NCBI GenBank assembly: GCA_030147855.1
Contig: JASBUO010000041.1
Span: 21,843-85,842 of the forward strand
Direction of reading: 5' to 3'
From: Gammaproteobacteria bacterium
GTDB taxonomy: Bacteria > Pseudomonadota > Gammaproteobacteria > Legionellales > Legionellaceae
Length of the DNA stretch: 64,000 nucleotides
Below are positions 19,028 to 28,331 of the stretch, in pieces; positions within the stretch are counted from its first letter, which is position 1, and the number at the start of each line of letters is the position of its first letter. Both the position numbers and the translations under genes were made by a program. The notes under the pieces were generated by a model. It was given only the letters and a program-made list of their open reading frames with translations. It was not told where the DNA came from and ran no database searches.

Positions 19028-20332
19028 TCACACCTTATTGATAGCCAAAGCTCGTCGTAGAAGCTGCGTGTAAATGGGTTGTACACCTGCCAGTTGCACA
19101 ACCGTTGTTGCCATAAGGCAGGATGCCATTAAAGACAAAATAAGTCCGTAATTTTGCGTCATTTCAACTACCAATACAATGCCCGTAACAGGCGCACGAA
19201 CAGAGGCTGAAAAAAGAGCTCCCATTGCAGCAACCGCAAACATACCCGGCTGCACAGTTGTAGTAGCAGGTAAAAATAGCTCGAATACCGCAGAAATCGC
19301 AAGTCCAACCAGCGTTCCAAGTGCAAGCATCGGTGCAAAAATGCCTCCAGGAACCCCCGTTCCATAACAAAGCACTGTCAAAACAAAACGCACTAAAAAA
19401 AGCAACATCAGTACGATAAAGCCTGGGGTAAAGGTGAGTGAGCGCTCAATAATGTGATATCCGCCCCCCACAGCATCAGGCCAAAGCCATGCCAAGCCAC
19501 CCACAAGTGAAGCAATCACTAACACATATAAAAAACGGATACGCACGGTGTGGTTATCCATCCAAAATAAAACGCGCATCAAAATACGATTAAACACCAT
19601 TGCAATAAAGCCCACCACAACACCTAGTAACAAAAAGAGCCCTAAAGAGGCAATACTTGGCGTGTCAAACACATCCATCACGATCGAGGGTTTACCCCCA
19701 ACAATAAGTTGCAAAGCAATCGTTGCTGCAACACAGCTAATAGCAACGGTTTTAAAGTGAAGGAAAGACAAAGGAAATGCTCTACGCATCTCCTCCATCA
19801 CAAACAAAACCCCCGCAAGTGGCGCATTAAATGCTGTCGCAAGACCCGCTGCGGCCCCCGCTGCAACGAGTGCGTCACAGCGCTTACGGCTTAATGATGT
19901 CACGCGCCCTAAAAGCTGACCAATATTGCCACCCATTTGAATAGTGGGACCCTCACGTCCAAGCACCATACCGCTAGCAATTGATAGAACTCCGCCTACA
20001 AATTTTACTGGTAAAACGCGCCACCAACGTATGCTGCGCTCATGCAATAGCGCACCTTCAATTTCTTGCACTCCACTTCCAGATGCCTCAGGCGCAATGC
20101 CTCTTACTAAAAACCAGGCTCCAAGCACCATGAATACCGTAAAGCATGGAAAACTCACCCACCCCGGAACACCAAGCATACCCAAGCGTCCTTGATACCT
20201 GGAGGCCCATAGGCTAATGCTGTCAATTGCCAGTTGAAACAGTGAGCCAACAACACCGGTCAGTAAGCCCACTATCAGTGCCGCCAAGTAAAAGAATAAA
20301 ATTTTTCGATAGCGCATCGCTAAACCATCCAT
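19028..20332 (-). CDS. clcA: ClC-type chloride/proton antiporter
   Basis: Membrane protein of 434 residues with the ClC fold. Selectivity and gating motifs are intact: ASGSGVQEIEGAL (GSGIP variant with Val-Gln), GREGPTIQMGG with the gating Glu, and GTGVPGGIFAPML. The internal proton Glu (VMEEMRRAFP) is conserved, which makes a 2Cl-/H+ exchanger more likely than a channel. Such exchangers support extreme acid resistance. The start is ATG 20332, or ATG 20317 (MRYRKILF). A 39-base palindrome lies about 45 bases upstream. It heads a putative operon clcA-DUF1189-hydrolase. Confidence 0.92.
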   Translation of the reverse strand: MDGLAMRYRKILFFYLAALIVGLLTGVVGSLFQLAIDSISLWASRYQGRLGMLGVPGWVSFPCFTVFMVLGAWFLVRGIAPEASGSGVQEIEGALLHERSIRWWRVLPVKFVGGVLSIASGMVLGREGPTIQMGGNIGQLLGRVTSLSRKRCDALVAAGAAAGLATAFNAPLAGVLFVMEEMRRAFPLSFLHFKTVAISCVAATIALQLIVGGKPSIVMDVFDTPSIASLGLFLLLGVVVGFIAMVFNRILMRVLFWMDNHTVRIRFLYVLVIASLVGGLAWLWPDAVGGGYHIIERSLTFTPGFIVLMLLFLVRFVLTVLCYGTGVPGGIFAPMLALGTLVGLAISAVFELFLPATTTVQPGMFAVAAMGALFSASVRAPVTGIVLVVEMTQNYGLILSLMASCLMATTVVQLAGVQPIYTQLLRRALAINKV

Positions 20333-20376
20333 AGTGCAACTGCTTCCAGAATGGCGTACCTGTCGTCAAAAATCCA

Positions 20377-20415
20377 GTGCTACGTATTAAATGAATGCAT
20401 TTAATTGCGTAGCAC
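20377..20415. repeat. 39-base near-perfect palindrome upstream of clcA
   Basis: GTGCTACG then ATTAAATG pair with CATTTAAT then CGTAGCAC around an AATG loop, interrupted by one or two bulged bases. It is much longer than an ordinary terminator and is followed on the plus strand only by TTTT. It sits between the ldt terminator and the clcA start, in the clcA leader or promoter on the minus strand. It may be an operator, an RNA structure or a mobile palindromic element. Confidence 0.6.
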
Positions 20416-20473
20416 TTTTAAAGACTATGGCCTATTGACATTTTCTGGTTACACCTAACCCTTCCATACAAAT

Positions 20474-20504
20474 AAAAAAGCCATGGTACATACCATGGCT
20501 TTTT
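20474..20504 (-). terminator. Rho-independent terminator of the L,D-transpeptidase gene
   Basis: On the minus strand a stem of AAGCCATGGTA paired with TACCATGGCTT surrounds a short loop and is followed by six T. It starts 11 bases after the stop codon. A-run on the other side makes it potentially bidirectional, but no plus-strand gene lies upstream. Confidence 0.85.
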
Positions 20505-20514
20505 GCTATATCCA

Positions 20515-21075
20515 TTAATTATAAGGTTTCACAATGACTGTGGTTCCAACCGTCATGAAATCTTCATTCAACCATTTAGCTGCACTTGGCAACACGCGAA
20601 TACATCCATGACTCGAGTTCCACTGAGGCACTTCGTACGCTGCATGAATTGAGTAACCTTTATAAAAGTGCATACAGTATGGCATGCGTGCACCGCCACC
20701 TGTTTCAATCGGATACTTACTTGATTTACAGTCTTCGCCTTTTTTAGAATAAACGCGGTAAGTCCCCGTCACTGTTTTACAACCACGTCCCACGTCTTCA
20801 CAGTAAGCTTTCCCACCAGATGCAGCTCCGGTTTTCACCAGGTTACCATTTTTATCATAAGCACCCCAAGCTGCAGCATTAGGATCAAAGACAAAAACTT
20901 TACGACCGGTAGCACGACGTTTTTCAGGGAATACGCCGGCACCTCGGCTATCCATAGTATGTGACATTGTGTAATGCGTATTTCCCGCATCATCCACAAT
21001 CGGGACAGTTCTATTCGTTGTGGCACAAGATGCTGCCAAAACACAAAACGGTACGACCAAAGCTAATTTATTCAC
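20515..21075 (-). CDS. L,D-transpeptidase (YkuD) lipoprotein, EnhA-like
   Basis: Protein of 186 residues with a lipoprotein signal peptide (lipobox LAASC, Cys17), so it is lipid-anchored in the envelope. The YkuD domain covers about residues 58-185; the catalytic motif is SHGCIR with Cys158 and an upstream His144 (YSIHAAYEVPQ). Such enzymes form 3-3 peptidoglycan cross-links or attach proteins to peptidoglycan. Small enzymes of this kind are known in Legionella as the Enh family linked to host entry (recalled, not shown). Two extra Cys in the middle (EDC..KSSKYP, MPYC) could form a disulfide. It stands alone, with a good terminator behind it. Confidence 0.85.
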   Translation of the reverse strand: MNKLALVVPFCVLAASCATTNRTVPIVDDAGNTHYTMSHTMDSRGAGVFPEKRRATGRKVFVFDPNAAAWGAYDKNGNLVKTGAASGGKAYCEDVGRGCKTVTGTYRVYSKKGEDCKSSKYPIETGGGARMPYCMHFYKGYSIHAAYEVPQWNSSHGCIRVLPSAAKWLNEDFMTVGTTVIVKPYN

Positions 21076-21165
21076 AATACAATCCTCCTCTTGTTTGAGT
21101 TAATTATCGGCCGTATTGTAGAAATATTTAGCAATAAATAAATTTTTTTTGTTTATTGAGCGCTC

Positions 21166-21195
21166 ATGCGGCCTACTACCCGCAGTAGACCGCAT
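21166..21195. terminator. Inverted repeat downstream of aspS
   Basis: ATGCGG-C-CTACT pairs with AGTAG-A-CCGCAT over a six-base loop, giving a strong 12-base stem with one G-T type wobble on the minus strand. It lies 25 bases after the aspS stop. No T-run follows directly on the minus strand, so termination efficiency is uncertain. Confidence 0.5.
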
Positions 21196-21220
21196 AAACA
21201 TCGACTAAAACGATATATGC

Positions 21221-22552
21221 TTATGGTGATAATCGTGTCGCATCTCTCGGGAACATGGTCGCCGATTTAATGTTATCAAGCCCCAAAAGCTTTTGGGTTA
21301 AACGCTCAAGGCCCATACCAAGCCCACCATGTGGCGGCAAGCCATATTTATGTGCATTCGAGAAAAACTCAAACTCGTCAGGATTCATCTCTTTTTGCTT
21401 CATTTTGGTAATCAACTCATCATAATCATGAATCCGTTGCCCGCCTGAGGTAATTTCAATCCCACGAAACAATAAGTCAAAGCTTAAGGTTAACGTTGGC
21501 TCATTTGGATCATCCTTTGCGTAAAAAGGACGTTTTGCCGAAGGGTAATGTGTAATAAATACAAAGTCTGAGTTATGTTTTGCTTTGATATACTCTGAGA
21601 TTTTTAATTCTTCAATCGGTGCCAAGTCAAACGAATCTTTGGGCTTAATGCCATATTCTTTTTCTACGATATCTTTTACTTCATAAAAACGTAATACTGG
21701 AATCGTATCAATCACAGGCAACTCGACATTCCACATTGCCAGTTCATGTGATACCTGCCCATTTAAATGCTCAAACACATATTTCAACATAGCTGCTTCT
21801 AAATTCAGTACATCGTAGAAAGATTCAATATGTGAAAATTCTAAGTCCATCGATGTATATTCATTGATGTGTCGATTCGTGTGATGCTTCTCAGCCCGAA
21901 AAACCGGTGCAATCTCAAATACACGCTCAAATACACCTGTGCAAAATTCTTTATAAAACTGCGGCGACTGTGTTAAAAATGCCTGTTTCCCAAAGTATTC
22001 AAATGAGAAGATATTGGCCCCTCCCTCTGCGCCTTCTTTCACAATTTTAGGAGAGCGTACTTCAGTAAACTGTTCTGCGATTAAAAATGCCCGAACCCCT
22101 TGAACAAGCGCTGATTGAATTCTGAAAATTGCTTTCTCAAGTGGATGACGCATTGATAAGTAACGAAAGTCAAACTTCACATCATTATGAATATCAAGTT
22201 TTTTCTTCGTTACATCAAATGGCATCGGCTCTGATGGCGTACTCAAAATTGTATAATCTGTCAGTTGAATTTCACAATGCTTAGGGTTTACAAAAGTATC
22301 TTTAATGTTGGTTTCGGTAACCTTACCTTTAATGCTAATTGCACCGTTTTCTTTAATACCTGTTGCACCTAAATCCCCTGTGAACACTACCTGAATGAGG
22401 TCGTTTCCGTGCTGTAACAAAATAAATCCAAACTCTGAAAGCACACGTAACTTATATACAAACCCGCTCAGCTCAACCGTCTCACCAATGTGGTCTGCAA
22501 TATTCACAAGCTTAAGTTTTGGGCTTAGCTCTGAAGCAATTGTCATACTCAT
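21221..22552 (-). CDS. aspS: Archaeal/eukaryal-type aspartate--tRNA ligase
   Basis: Class IIb synthetase of 443 residues. The OB-fold (about 18-105) has the form ETVELSGFVYKL. Motif 2 is FEIAPVFRAEKHHTNRHINEY with the SMDLEF continuation, and motif 3 is GLGMGLERLTQKLLG ending in MFPRDATRLSP; this C-terminus is the signature of archaeal-type AspRS, which lacks the GAD insertion of ordinary bacterial AspRS (about 590 residues). At the positions that decide anticodon specificity in archaeal enzymes I see Tyr (GFVYKL, usually Trp or His) and Pro (VNPKHCEI), the latter as in non-discriminating enzymes. It may therefore charge both tRNA-Asp and tRNA-Asn. Alignment is by eye. AsnRS is also encoded in the window. 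Confidence 0.88.
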   Translation of the reverse strand: MSMTIASELSPKLKLVNIADHIGETVELSGFVYKLRVLSEFGFILLQHGNDLIQVVFTGDLGATGIKENGAISIKGKVTETNIKDTFVNPKHCEIQLTDYTILSTPSEPMPFDVTKKKLDIHNDVKFDFRYLSMRHPLEKAIFRIQSALVQGVRAFLIAEQFTEVRSPKIVKEGAEGGANIFSFEYFGKQAFLTQSPQFYKEFCTGVFERVFEIAPVFRAEKHHTNRHINEYTSMDLEFSHIESFYDVLNLEAAMLKYVFEHLNGQVSHELAMWNVELPVIDTIPVLRFYEVKDIVEKEYGIKPKDSFDLAPIEELKISEYIKAKHNSDFVFITHYPSAKRPFYAKDDPNEPTLTLSFDLLFRGIEITSGGQRIHDYDELITKMKQKEMNPDEFEFFSNAHKYGLPPHGGLGMGLERLTQKLLGLDNIKSATMFPRDATRLSP

Positions 22553-22573
22553 GATATTTATCCAATCATTTAA

Positions 22574-22948
22574 TTAATCTTTCTTATCTTCTTCGGGCAG
22601 TAATGCTTTGATTGCAAGTAGCAATTGTTCGTCCGTACACTCAAAGCATCCCCCGCGTGGAGGCATCGCACGTAATCCTTCATCGGTATGCTTTACCAGT
22701 GTGTCCATGCCTTGCTCAAGCCTTGGCAGCCAATCTTTTGAAACTTTAGGTCTTGGCGCCCCAAGTGAAATCACCGGGCGTGATGCATGGCAGGTGCCAC
22801 AAAAATGCTGTACGATCTGCTCCCCCTCATCCGGCACACCTTTAATTCGTTCTAAAAAGGCACTCGGATGATGGCTTGCACCCCATACCGTGGTTACACA
22901 AAACATCATTAATAAACCGACCGTTTTCATACCCATATCTAAAAACAC
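22574..22948 (-). CDS. Cytochrome c5-type monohaem protein
   Basis: Secreted protein of about 118-124 residues. A signal peptide (MKTVGLLMMFCVTTVWGA) leads to a class I cytochrome with haem site CGTCH and axial Met in AMPPRGGCFECTDEQLL. The extra CFEC cysteine pair after the Met is the hallmark of the cytochrome c5 group, where it forms a disulfide. It carries electrons in the periplasm, probably to a terminal oxidase. The outermost start is GTG 22948; ATG 22930 (MKTVGL) would place the signal peptide at the very N-terminus and is the more natural choice. It lies between aspS and a methyltransferase gene on the same strand. Confidence 0.85.
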   Translation of the reverse strand: MFLDMGMKTVGLLMMFCVTTVWGASHHPSAFLERIKGVPDEGEQIVQHFCGTCHASRPVISLGAPRPKVSKDWLPRLEQGMDTLVKHTDEGLRAMPPRGGCFECTDEQLLLAIKALLPEEDKKD

Positions 22949-22951
22949 GCC

Positions 22952-23776
22952 CTATTTTTTAGCCAATACCACATCAACTACATGCGTGTCATGATATGGA
23001 AATGTAAAAATACGCTCAAATAACCGTTTCAACCGTTGTAGTAAAAAGTTTTTAGGTAACATACGAATCGATAAGCTATTTAAAAACCAAGTACCCTCAA
23101 TACCAAACAATGCTAAAGCGTCAATATCTTCGAGTACAATTGGCAAATGAAAGCGCTTATGTTCCAATACCTCAAAGTCATACTGCCTAAATGCCTCTAA
23201 TAGCTCTTTTTCTCCCGGTGCAACCGTTGTGTTCTTTAAAATAGACTTATAATAATGTCCAACCACACTACTCAGTAATGTTCCCTCTGCAATAAAATCA
23301 GCTAAATATTGCTGCGCTACAGGGAAAGAATCATATGTTGTGGTAATAAAAGAAAAGTACCCTTCTTTTTTAGTTAAAGCACGTACCGAGTCAAACAACG
23401 CAGGCATTGGAATATAGGCATTAATAAAATGCGCAAGCACTAAATCCTGACTGTGCTGCGGCAACAATTTTTTTACGTCAACCGCACTGGCTTCAATGGT
23501 GTTTAAATTCAAGGATTCCTTTGCACGCTTTAACATTTCAGCAGAAACATCCACCCCTGTAAATGAAGCGTCCGCCATCACCCGTTGCAATTTTTTCAAA
23601 AAAGCACCATCGCCTACACCTAAATCCAATACACGAAGGTTTGAATCACGGTCAGGAATTAGTCGCTCAACCTGCGCTATTGCAGCCTGATGACTCTTTG
23701 TAATCGAGCCAAATTGATCGGCCATATCATATTGATCAGCTAAATCATTGTACATCGCCTTCAAAGTCATACTCAT
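22952..23776 (-). CDS. Class I SAM-dependent methyltransferase
   Basis: Protein of 274 residues. Motif I is seen as LRVLDLGVGDGAFLKKLQ, followed by an acidic residue in GVDVSAEML and a VLAHFINAYIPMP post-motif that matches motif IV-type helix. These are typical of Rossmann methyltransferases. The C-terminal third (EVLEHKRFHLP..) is a separate cap. Substrate unknown; small-molecule O- or N-methylation is likely. It stands between der and the cytochrome gene on the same strand, separated by 3 and 16 bases. Confidence 0.8.
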   Translation of the reverse strand: MSMTLKAMYNDLADQYDMADQFGSITKSHQAAIAQVERLIPDRDSNLRVLDLGVGDGAFLKKLQRVMADASFTGVDVSAEMLKRAKESLNLNTIEASAVDVKKLLPQHSQDLVLAHFINAYIPMPALFDSVRALTKKEGYFSFITTTYDSFPVAQQYLADFIAEGTLLSSVVGHYYKSILKNTTVAPGEKELLEAFRQYDFEVLEHKRFHLPIVLEDIDALALFGIEGTWFLNSLSIRMLPKNFLLQRLKRLFERIFTFPYHDTHVVDVVLAKK

Positions 23777-23792
23777 CCTGTTTTTCTTTTTT

Positions 23793-25193
23793 TTAACGCT
23801 TTTTCTTTTTTTTCACCCAAGCCATCATACGTTTTCTATGCTTTAACTGTGTATTTGTTAGTGTATTTTTCTTTCCTTCGTATGGGTTGTCACCACCTTT
23901 AAACTGTATTTTGAGGGGTGTACCCACAAGTTTCAATCGTGTTGTATATTCTTTACTTAAATAGCGTGCATAACTTGCGGGCAGTTCGTCTACCTGATTG
24001 CCATGAATCACAACAAGCGGTGGGTTATGTCCACCTGCATGCGCGTAGCGTAATTTGATACGTCGACCGCGTACTAATGGTGGTGGATGTTTTGCAACTG
24101 AGTCTTGTAAAATGCGCGTCAGCTCTGACGTTGACAATGGCTTCGTCGCTGAGTGATACGCTGCATTAATATCTTTAAATAAACGACCCACCCCTGAACC
24201 ATGCAACGCTGAAATAAAATGAAATTCCGCAAACGCTGCAAATTGCAGCTTTCTCAAAATCGATGCTTTAATGTGATCTTTATGACTATCATCGAGGCCA
24301 TCCCACTTATTTGCGGCAATCACAAGTGCACGCCCCGAGTTAATGATAAACCCAATTAAATGTAAATCTTGATCCGTTAAGTCTTCTTTAGCATCAATCA
24401 GCATCACACAAACATGTGCGTCCTGAATTGAGCCTAGTGTTTTGATAATAGAAAACTTTTCTATTTTTTCATTGACACGTGAACGTCTACGAATGCCTGC
24501 GGTATCCACCAAAATATATTGTTTTGAACCGCGCTCAAAAGGCACTTCGATACTGTCTCTCGTCGTGCCTGGCATATCGTATACCACCACACGTTCTTCG
24601 CCCAATATACGATTTACCAAGGTTGATTTACCAACATTAGGGCGCCCAATAATGGCAACACGAATAACACCGTCTTTTTTAGCTTTAGGTACTGGCGTCT
24701 CAGGAGGAAAATCAGCTGTTACAGTTTGCAATAACTGTTGAATACCCCGCCCATGAGTTGCAGAAATAGGATAAATATCTGCAAAACCGAGTGTTTGAAA
24801 GTCAGCACACACAACAGTTTCATCTAGACCATCAGTTTTGTTTACTAATAAATGAATGTGTTTACCATGCTTCCTTAAATGCTGTGCAATTTTTTCATCG
24901 GTTGGTGTAAGGCCTGCTTGCGCATCGACTAAAAAGAAAACATGTGTTGCTTCTTCTAAAGCACGCTCAGACTGAGATGCCATCAAGGCATCAACCGCCA
25001 AGTCTTCAACCCCAATTCCCCCTGTATCAACCACTAAGAAGGATTTGCCATCAAATGACGCCTCACCATACTGTCTATCGCGTGTTAAACCTGGAAAGTC
25101 AGCAACCAACGCATCACTTGTACGCGTTAACCGATTAAACAGGGTCGATTTTCCAACGTTTGGACGCCCCACAAAAACAATCGTTGGTCGCAT
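23793..25193 (-). CDS. der: Ribosome-assembly GTPase Der (EngA)
   Basis: Protein of 466 residues with two consecutive GTPase domains and a C-terminal KH-like domain. First G1 is [14 protein letters not shown], with G3 DTGG; second G1 is [14 protein letters not shown], with G3 [10 protein letters not shown] and G4 AANKWDG (first NKTDG). The tail is rich in Lys (WVKKKKKR). Der helps assemble the 50S ribosomal subunit and is usually essential. It follows bamB by nine bases, as in E. coli, and is on the minus strand with the hisS-yfgM-bamB block. Confidence 0.97.
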   Translation of the reverse strand: MRPTIVFVGRPNVGKSTLFNRLTRTSDALVADFPGLTRDRQYGEASFDGKSFLVVDTGGIGVEDLAVDALMASQSERALEEATHVFFLVDAQAGLTPTDEKIAQHLRKHGKHIHLLVNKTDGLDETVVCADFQTLGFADIYPISATHGRGIQQLLQTVTADFPPETPVPKAKKDGVIRVAIIGRPNVGKSTLVNRILGEERVVVYDMPGTTRDSIEVPFERGSKQYILVDTAGIRRRSRVNEKIEKFSIIKTLGSIQDAHVCVMLIDAKEDLTDQDLHLIGFIINSGRALVIAANKWDGLDDSHKDHIKASILRKLQFAAFAEFHFISALHGSGVGRLFKDINAAYHSATKPLSTSELTRILQDSVAKHPPPLVRGRRIKLRYAHAGGHNPPLVVIHGNQVDELPASYARYLSKEYTTRLKLVGTPLKIQFKGGDNPYEGKKNTLTNTQLKHRKRMMAWVKKKKKR

Positions 25194-25202
25194 AAATATA
25201 CC

Positions 25203-26357
25203 TTAACCCTTCACTGAAAAACAATGCAACTGCCCTGATGCAGTCATTACATAAACATGATTTGCATCAACCAATGGCCCAACTGTCACAGCACTCCCTA
25301 ATGAATGGCGCGCAACAAAGTCACCGTGTTTAGCATCTAATAAGTGCAATTCACCTTTTTTATCACCCACAATTAAATGCCCTCCCATCAAAACAGGCTC
25401 GGTTACACCGCGCGCTTTCAATGCTGTTTGCTTCCATTTCACCTGTCCATCACTACGACCAACAGACCATAATACATCTTGATTATCTGTCATGTAGAGC
25501 ATACTTGAGTCGATGGCTAAGTCTTTGTAAGTGGAAAGAAGCTTTGTCCAGACAAAGTCTCCTCGCCTGAGTGACATTGCAACCAAATACCCTTGATAGT
25601 TTGCGAGATACGCAATATCTCCTCTCACAATCGGGGTTGCACTGATGTCAACCAGTTTTTCTACATCACTCGAACCACTTGCATAAGCAATACTTCTTTG
25701 CCATACAACCCGCCCAGTTTCTAATTCAATGGCATCAAGCTTTCCATCAGAAAAACCAGCCAATACAAGGTTCCCATAACGGACAGGTGATGATGCAGCT
25801 TTTAAAACTAATGATGAAGTACCATGGTCAAGCACCCAAATTTTTGCACCTGTTTCTCTATCAAATGCATAAAGACGCCCATCCACTGTTTTAACGACTA
25901 CACGATTTTCAACCAACAAAGGCGTTGCAAGCACATCACCTGAAACGCGTGCCTTCCAAAGAACGTGGCCGTTTTTCTGATCCAACATTAAAATATTAGC
26001 TTTATTGGTTGCAAGCACCAAACGATCAAATTTTGCAGCAGGGCCACTAATTAAGTGTTCATCCAACTGTTTCGACCATTTTACACGGCCTGTTTTGGGG
26101 TGAATGGCTTTTACCACGCCATTGGACGTTGCCGCATAAATCATGTGTCCATCAAGTACGGGAGCAAGATGCAGATATGTTTCTTTTGTTTTTACTTTCC
26201 CAAATGAAACCGTCCAGCAAGGCACCCATGTTGCCTTTGAAACAATCGGACTTAAAATTCCAGGTACAGGAGTGTTATCTTTGCCTAACCAAAAGTCATC
26301 TATGGTTGTACAGCCCTGTAGCCCCACCAAAAAAAATACTATTAACCATCGAGCCAT
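25203..26357 (-). CDS. bamB: Outer-membrane protein assembly factor BamB
   Basis: Lipoprotein of 384 residues with signal peptide and lipobox (VGLQGC). The rest is an eight-bladed beta-propeller of PQQ-like repeats, visible as repeated blocks of the type GRVKWSKQLD, NGHVLWKARV, GAKIWVLDH and GRVVWQRSI. BamB supports the Bam complex that inserts beta-barrel proteins into the outer membrane. It sits between yfgM and der, the usual gammaproteobacterial order. Acts at the periplasmic face of the outer membrane. Confidence 0.95.
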   Translation of the reverse strand: MARWLIVFFLVGLQGCTTIDDFWLGKDNTPVPGILSPIVSKATWVPCWTVSFGKVKTKETYLHLAPVLDGHMIYAATSNGVVKAIHPKTGRVKWSKQLDEHLISGPAAKFDRLVLATNKANILMLDQKNGHVLWKARVSGDVLATPLLVENRVVVKTVDGRLYAFDRETGAKIWVLDHGTSSLVLKAASSPVRYGNLVLAGFSDGKLDAIELETGRVVWQRSIAYASGSSDVEKLVDISATPIVRGDIAYLANYQGYLVAMSLRRGDFVWTKLLSTYKDLAIDSSMLYMTDNQDVLWSVGRSDGQVKWKQTALKARGVTEPVLMGGHLIVGDKKGELHLLDAKHGDFVARHSLGSAVTVGPLVDANHVYVMTASGQLHCFSVKG

Positions 26358-26378
26358 AAGCCCTTACACCCCTTGTAT

Positions 26379-27032
26379 TTAAGCCGAATGCGCAGCACCT
26401 GTGAGAGTTGCTAATTCGTTTGATTTCATTTCTAAAAACACGTTACCAACGCCACGCAGTTTCACTTCTTCACGCGCCTCACGGTATAATGCCTCTGCTT
26501 CATCATAACGCCCAGTTGCTGCGTACACATCTCCTTTGAGCTCATCAATTAAAGGCTTATATGTTGTACCATTAGTTTCGTCTAAATACTTTAATGCCTT
26601 ATCAAACTCTTTTTCTGCAATCCATAATCGCGCCAAACGAATGCGTGCAACTTGTTGCAATGCGGGCATTTTAGCATACAACGCAACATGTTCGAGCTCT
26701 CGCGCCGCATCTTCCCACTTGGTTTCCGAAACCCAGTGTTTTGCAAGCATGAGCCGTGCAGCATCTCCATACACTGTTTTAGGATAATTTTTTACAAGTG
26801 CCTTCGCATATGCTTCAATGGCACTAGATTCTTGGTTAGCTGTCGCAGCCATTAACTGCTCATACGCCTGTGACGCTTCAAGTCTTACTTTATCTGTATG
26901 CCATGTCCAATAGCGATACCCTGCAACCACTAAAAGCACTACGGATAAAAGGGTTGTAATCCAACGCTGGTGACGCTGCCACCAAGCTTTAATTGCTTCT
27001 AATTGCTCCGCTTCTGTCATATAAATTGACAC
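26379..27032 (-). CDS. yfgM: YfgM-type TPR membrane protein (UPF0070)
   Basis: Protein of 217 residues: short cytoplasmic start, one transmembrane helix (about 24-43, WITTLLSVVLLVVAGYRYW) and a periplasmic TPR-like domain. The helix-rich repeats appear as AIEAYAKALVKNYPKTVYGDAARLMLAKHWV and so on. In E. coli YfgM associates with PpiD and the SecYEG translocon and has a role in stress response. The start GTG 27032 has AGGAGAG six bases upstream; the later ATG 27020 is too far from it. Follows hisS and precedes bamB, the classic block. Confidence 0.93.
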   Translation of the reverse strand: MSIYMTEAEQLEAIKAWWQRHQRWITTLLSVVLLVVAGYRYWTWHTDKVRLEASQAYEQLMAATANQESSAIEAYAKALVKNYPKTVYGDAARLMLAKHWVSETKWEDAARELEHVALYAKMPALQQVARIRLARLWIAEKEFDKALKYLDETNGTTYKPLIDELKGDVYAATGRYDEAEALYREAREEVKLRGVGNVFLEMKSNELATLTGAAHSA

Positions 27033-27050
27033 GTTTAGCTCTCCTTTGTA

Positions 27051-28331
27051 TTAATCCACAAAATAGGTTTGCATTGCAGATACAATTTCTGCCTGGGGTA
27101 CACACTGCTGTACAGCATTTTCTCGTAAATCTTTAATGCTAATGGTCTGATTCGCCATTTCCTCTTCGCCAAGAATCAGTGCAAGTCGTGCGCCACTTTT
27201 ATCTGCCTTTTTAAATTGTGTTTTAAAACGACCCCCTGTTGTATGCACCATAATACGCCACGAGGGCATTGCTGCACGAATAGTTTCAGCAAGTGCTATT
27301 GCTCGCAGTTCGGCTGCCGCATCAAAAGCCATCACATAAGCCGTTAACTCAGGCTCTTTCAATATTGATGCATCACGCAATTGCATCAACAGTAACAAAC
27401 GCTCAAGCCCCATCGCAAAGCCAACTGCCGGGGTTGGTACTCCCCCTAACTGCTCAACTAAACAGTCAAAGCGCCCACCTGCACATACAGTTGCTTGACT
27501 ACCCAGCTCTGTTGTGACCCACTCAAACACGGTGTGCTCATAATAATCGAGTCCTCGCACCAAGCGGGGGTTCACTTGATAAGCAACTCCTAATGCATCA
27601 AGGCCTGCACAAAATGTTTCAAAATATGTGCGACTTTCACCGGTTAAGCTATCAATCAGCTGTGGCGCTGCTTCAATCAGTGCTTGCATATCTGGATTTT
27701 TGCTATCCAAAATACGTAGTGGGTTACGGCTTAACCGCTTTTTGCTGTCTTCATCCAGTAATGACGCGTGCGTACTTAAATAAGCGACCAATCGTTCGCG
27801 ATATTGCGCACGTTCAAGTACCGTGCCTAAGGTATTCACTTGCAGCGTTAAGGTATCAGTTAAGCCAAGCATTTTCCAAAGCTTCGCTGAAAGCAGTATT
27901 ATTTCAAGCTCAATCGAAACCCCTGCCGCACCAAACACTTCTAGACCCAATTGCTGAAACTGTCGGTAGCGCCCTTTTTGTGGCTTCTCATACCTAAACA
28001 TGGGTCCTACATACCAAAATTTTTGGACACCCTCTCGAAGCAGCCCATGCTCAAGACATGCACGCACACATCCGGCTGTTCCTTCGGGTCTTAATGTGAC
28101 ACTTTCCCCATTTCTATCCAGAAAGGTATACATCTCTTTTTCGACAATATCTGTCACTTCACCAATAGAGCGCTTAAAAAGTGCTGTGCTCTCAAGATAG
28201 GGCGTTCGAAACTCATGATACCCATAAGCAGTTGCACAATCAGCAAAAGCACGCTCTAAAAAACGTACTCCATAACTTTCTTTAGGTAATACATCATTCA
28301 TGCCACGAATGGCTTGAATTTTCTCACTCAT
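27051..28331 (-). CDS. hisS: Histidine--tRNA ligase
   Basis: Class IIa synthetase of 426 residues. Motif 1 region GMNDVLP, motif 2 TLRPEGTAGCVRA, the two HisRS-specific segments RGLDYYEHTVFEW and AVGFAMGLERLLLL (motif 3), and a C-terminal anticodon domain from about 325 are all present. I use ATG 28331, which has GGAG seven bases before it and gives the usual N-terminus (MSEKIQAIRG); a longer frame upstream is not supported. It overlaps rodZ by eight bases, so translation is likely coupled. ispG, which lies between these genes in E. coli, is missing here. Confidence 0.96.
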   Translation of the reverse strand: MSEKIQAIRGMNDVLPKESYGVRFLERAFADCATAYGYHEFRTPYLESTALFKRSIGEVTDIVEKEMYTFLDRNGESVTLRPEGTAGCVRACLEHGLLREGVQKFWYVGPMFRYEKPQKGRYRQFQQLGLEVFGAAGVSIELEIILLSAKLWKMLGLTDTLTLQVNTLGTVLERAQYRERLVAYLSTHASLLDEDSKKRLSRNPLRILDSKNPDMQALIEAAPQLIDSLTGESRTYFETFCAGLDALGVAYQVNPRLVRGLDYYEHTVFEWVTTELGSQATVCAGGRFDCLVEQLGGVPTPAVGFAMGLERLLLLMQLRDASILKEPELTAYVMAFDAAAELRAIALAETIRAAMPSWRIMVHTTGGRFKTQFKKADKSGARLALILGEEEMANQTISIKDLRENAVQQCVPQAEIVSAMQTYFVD

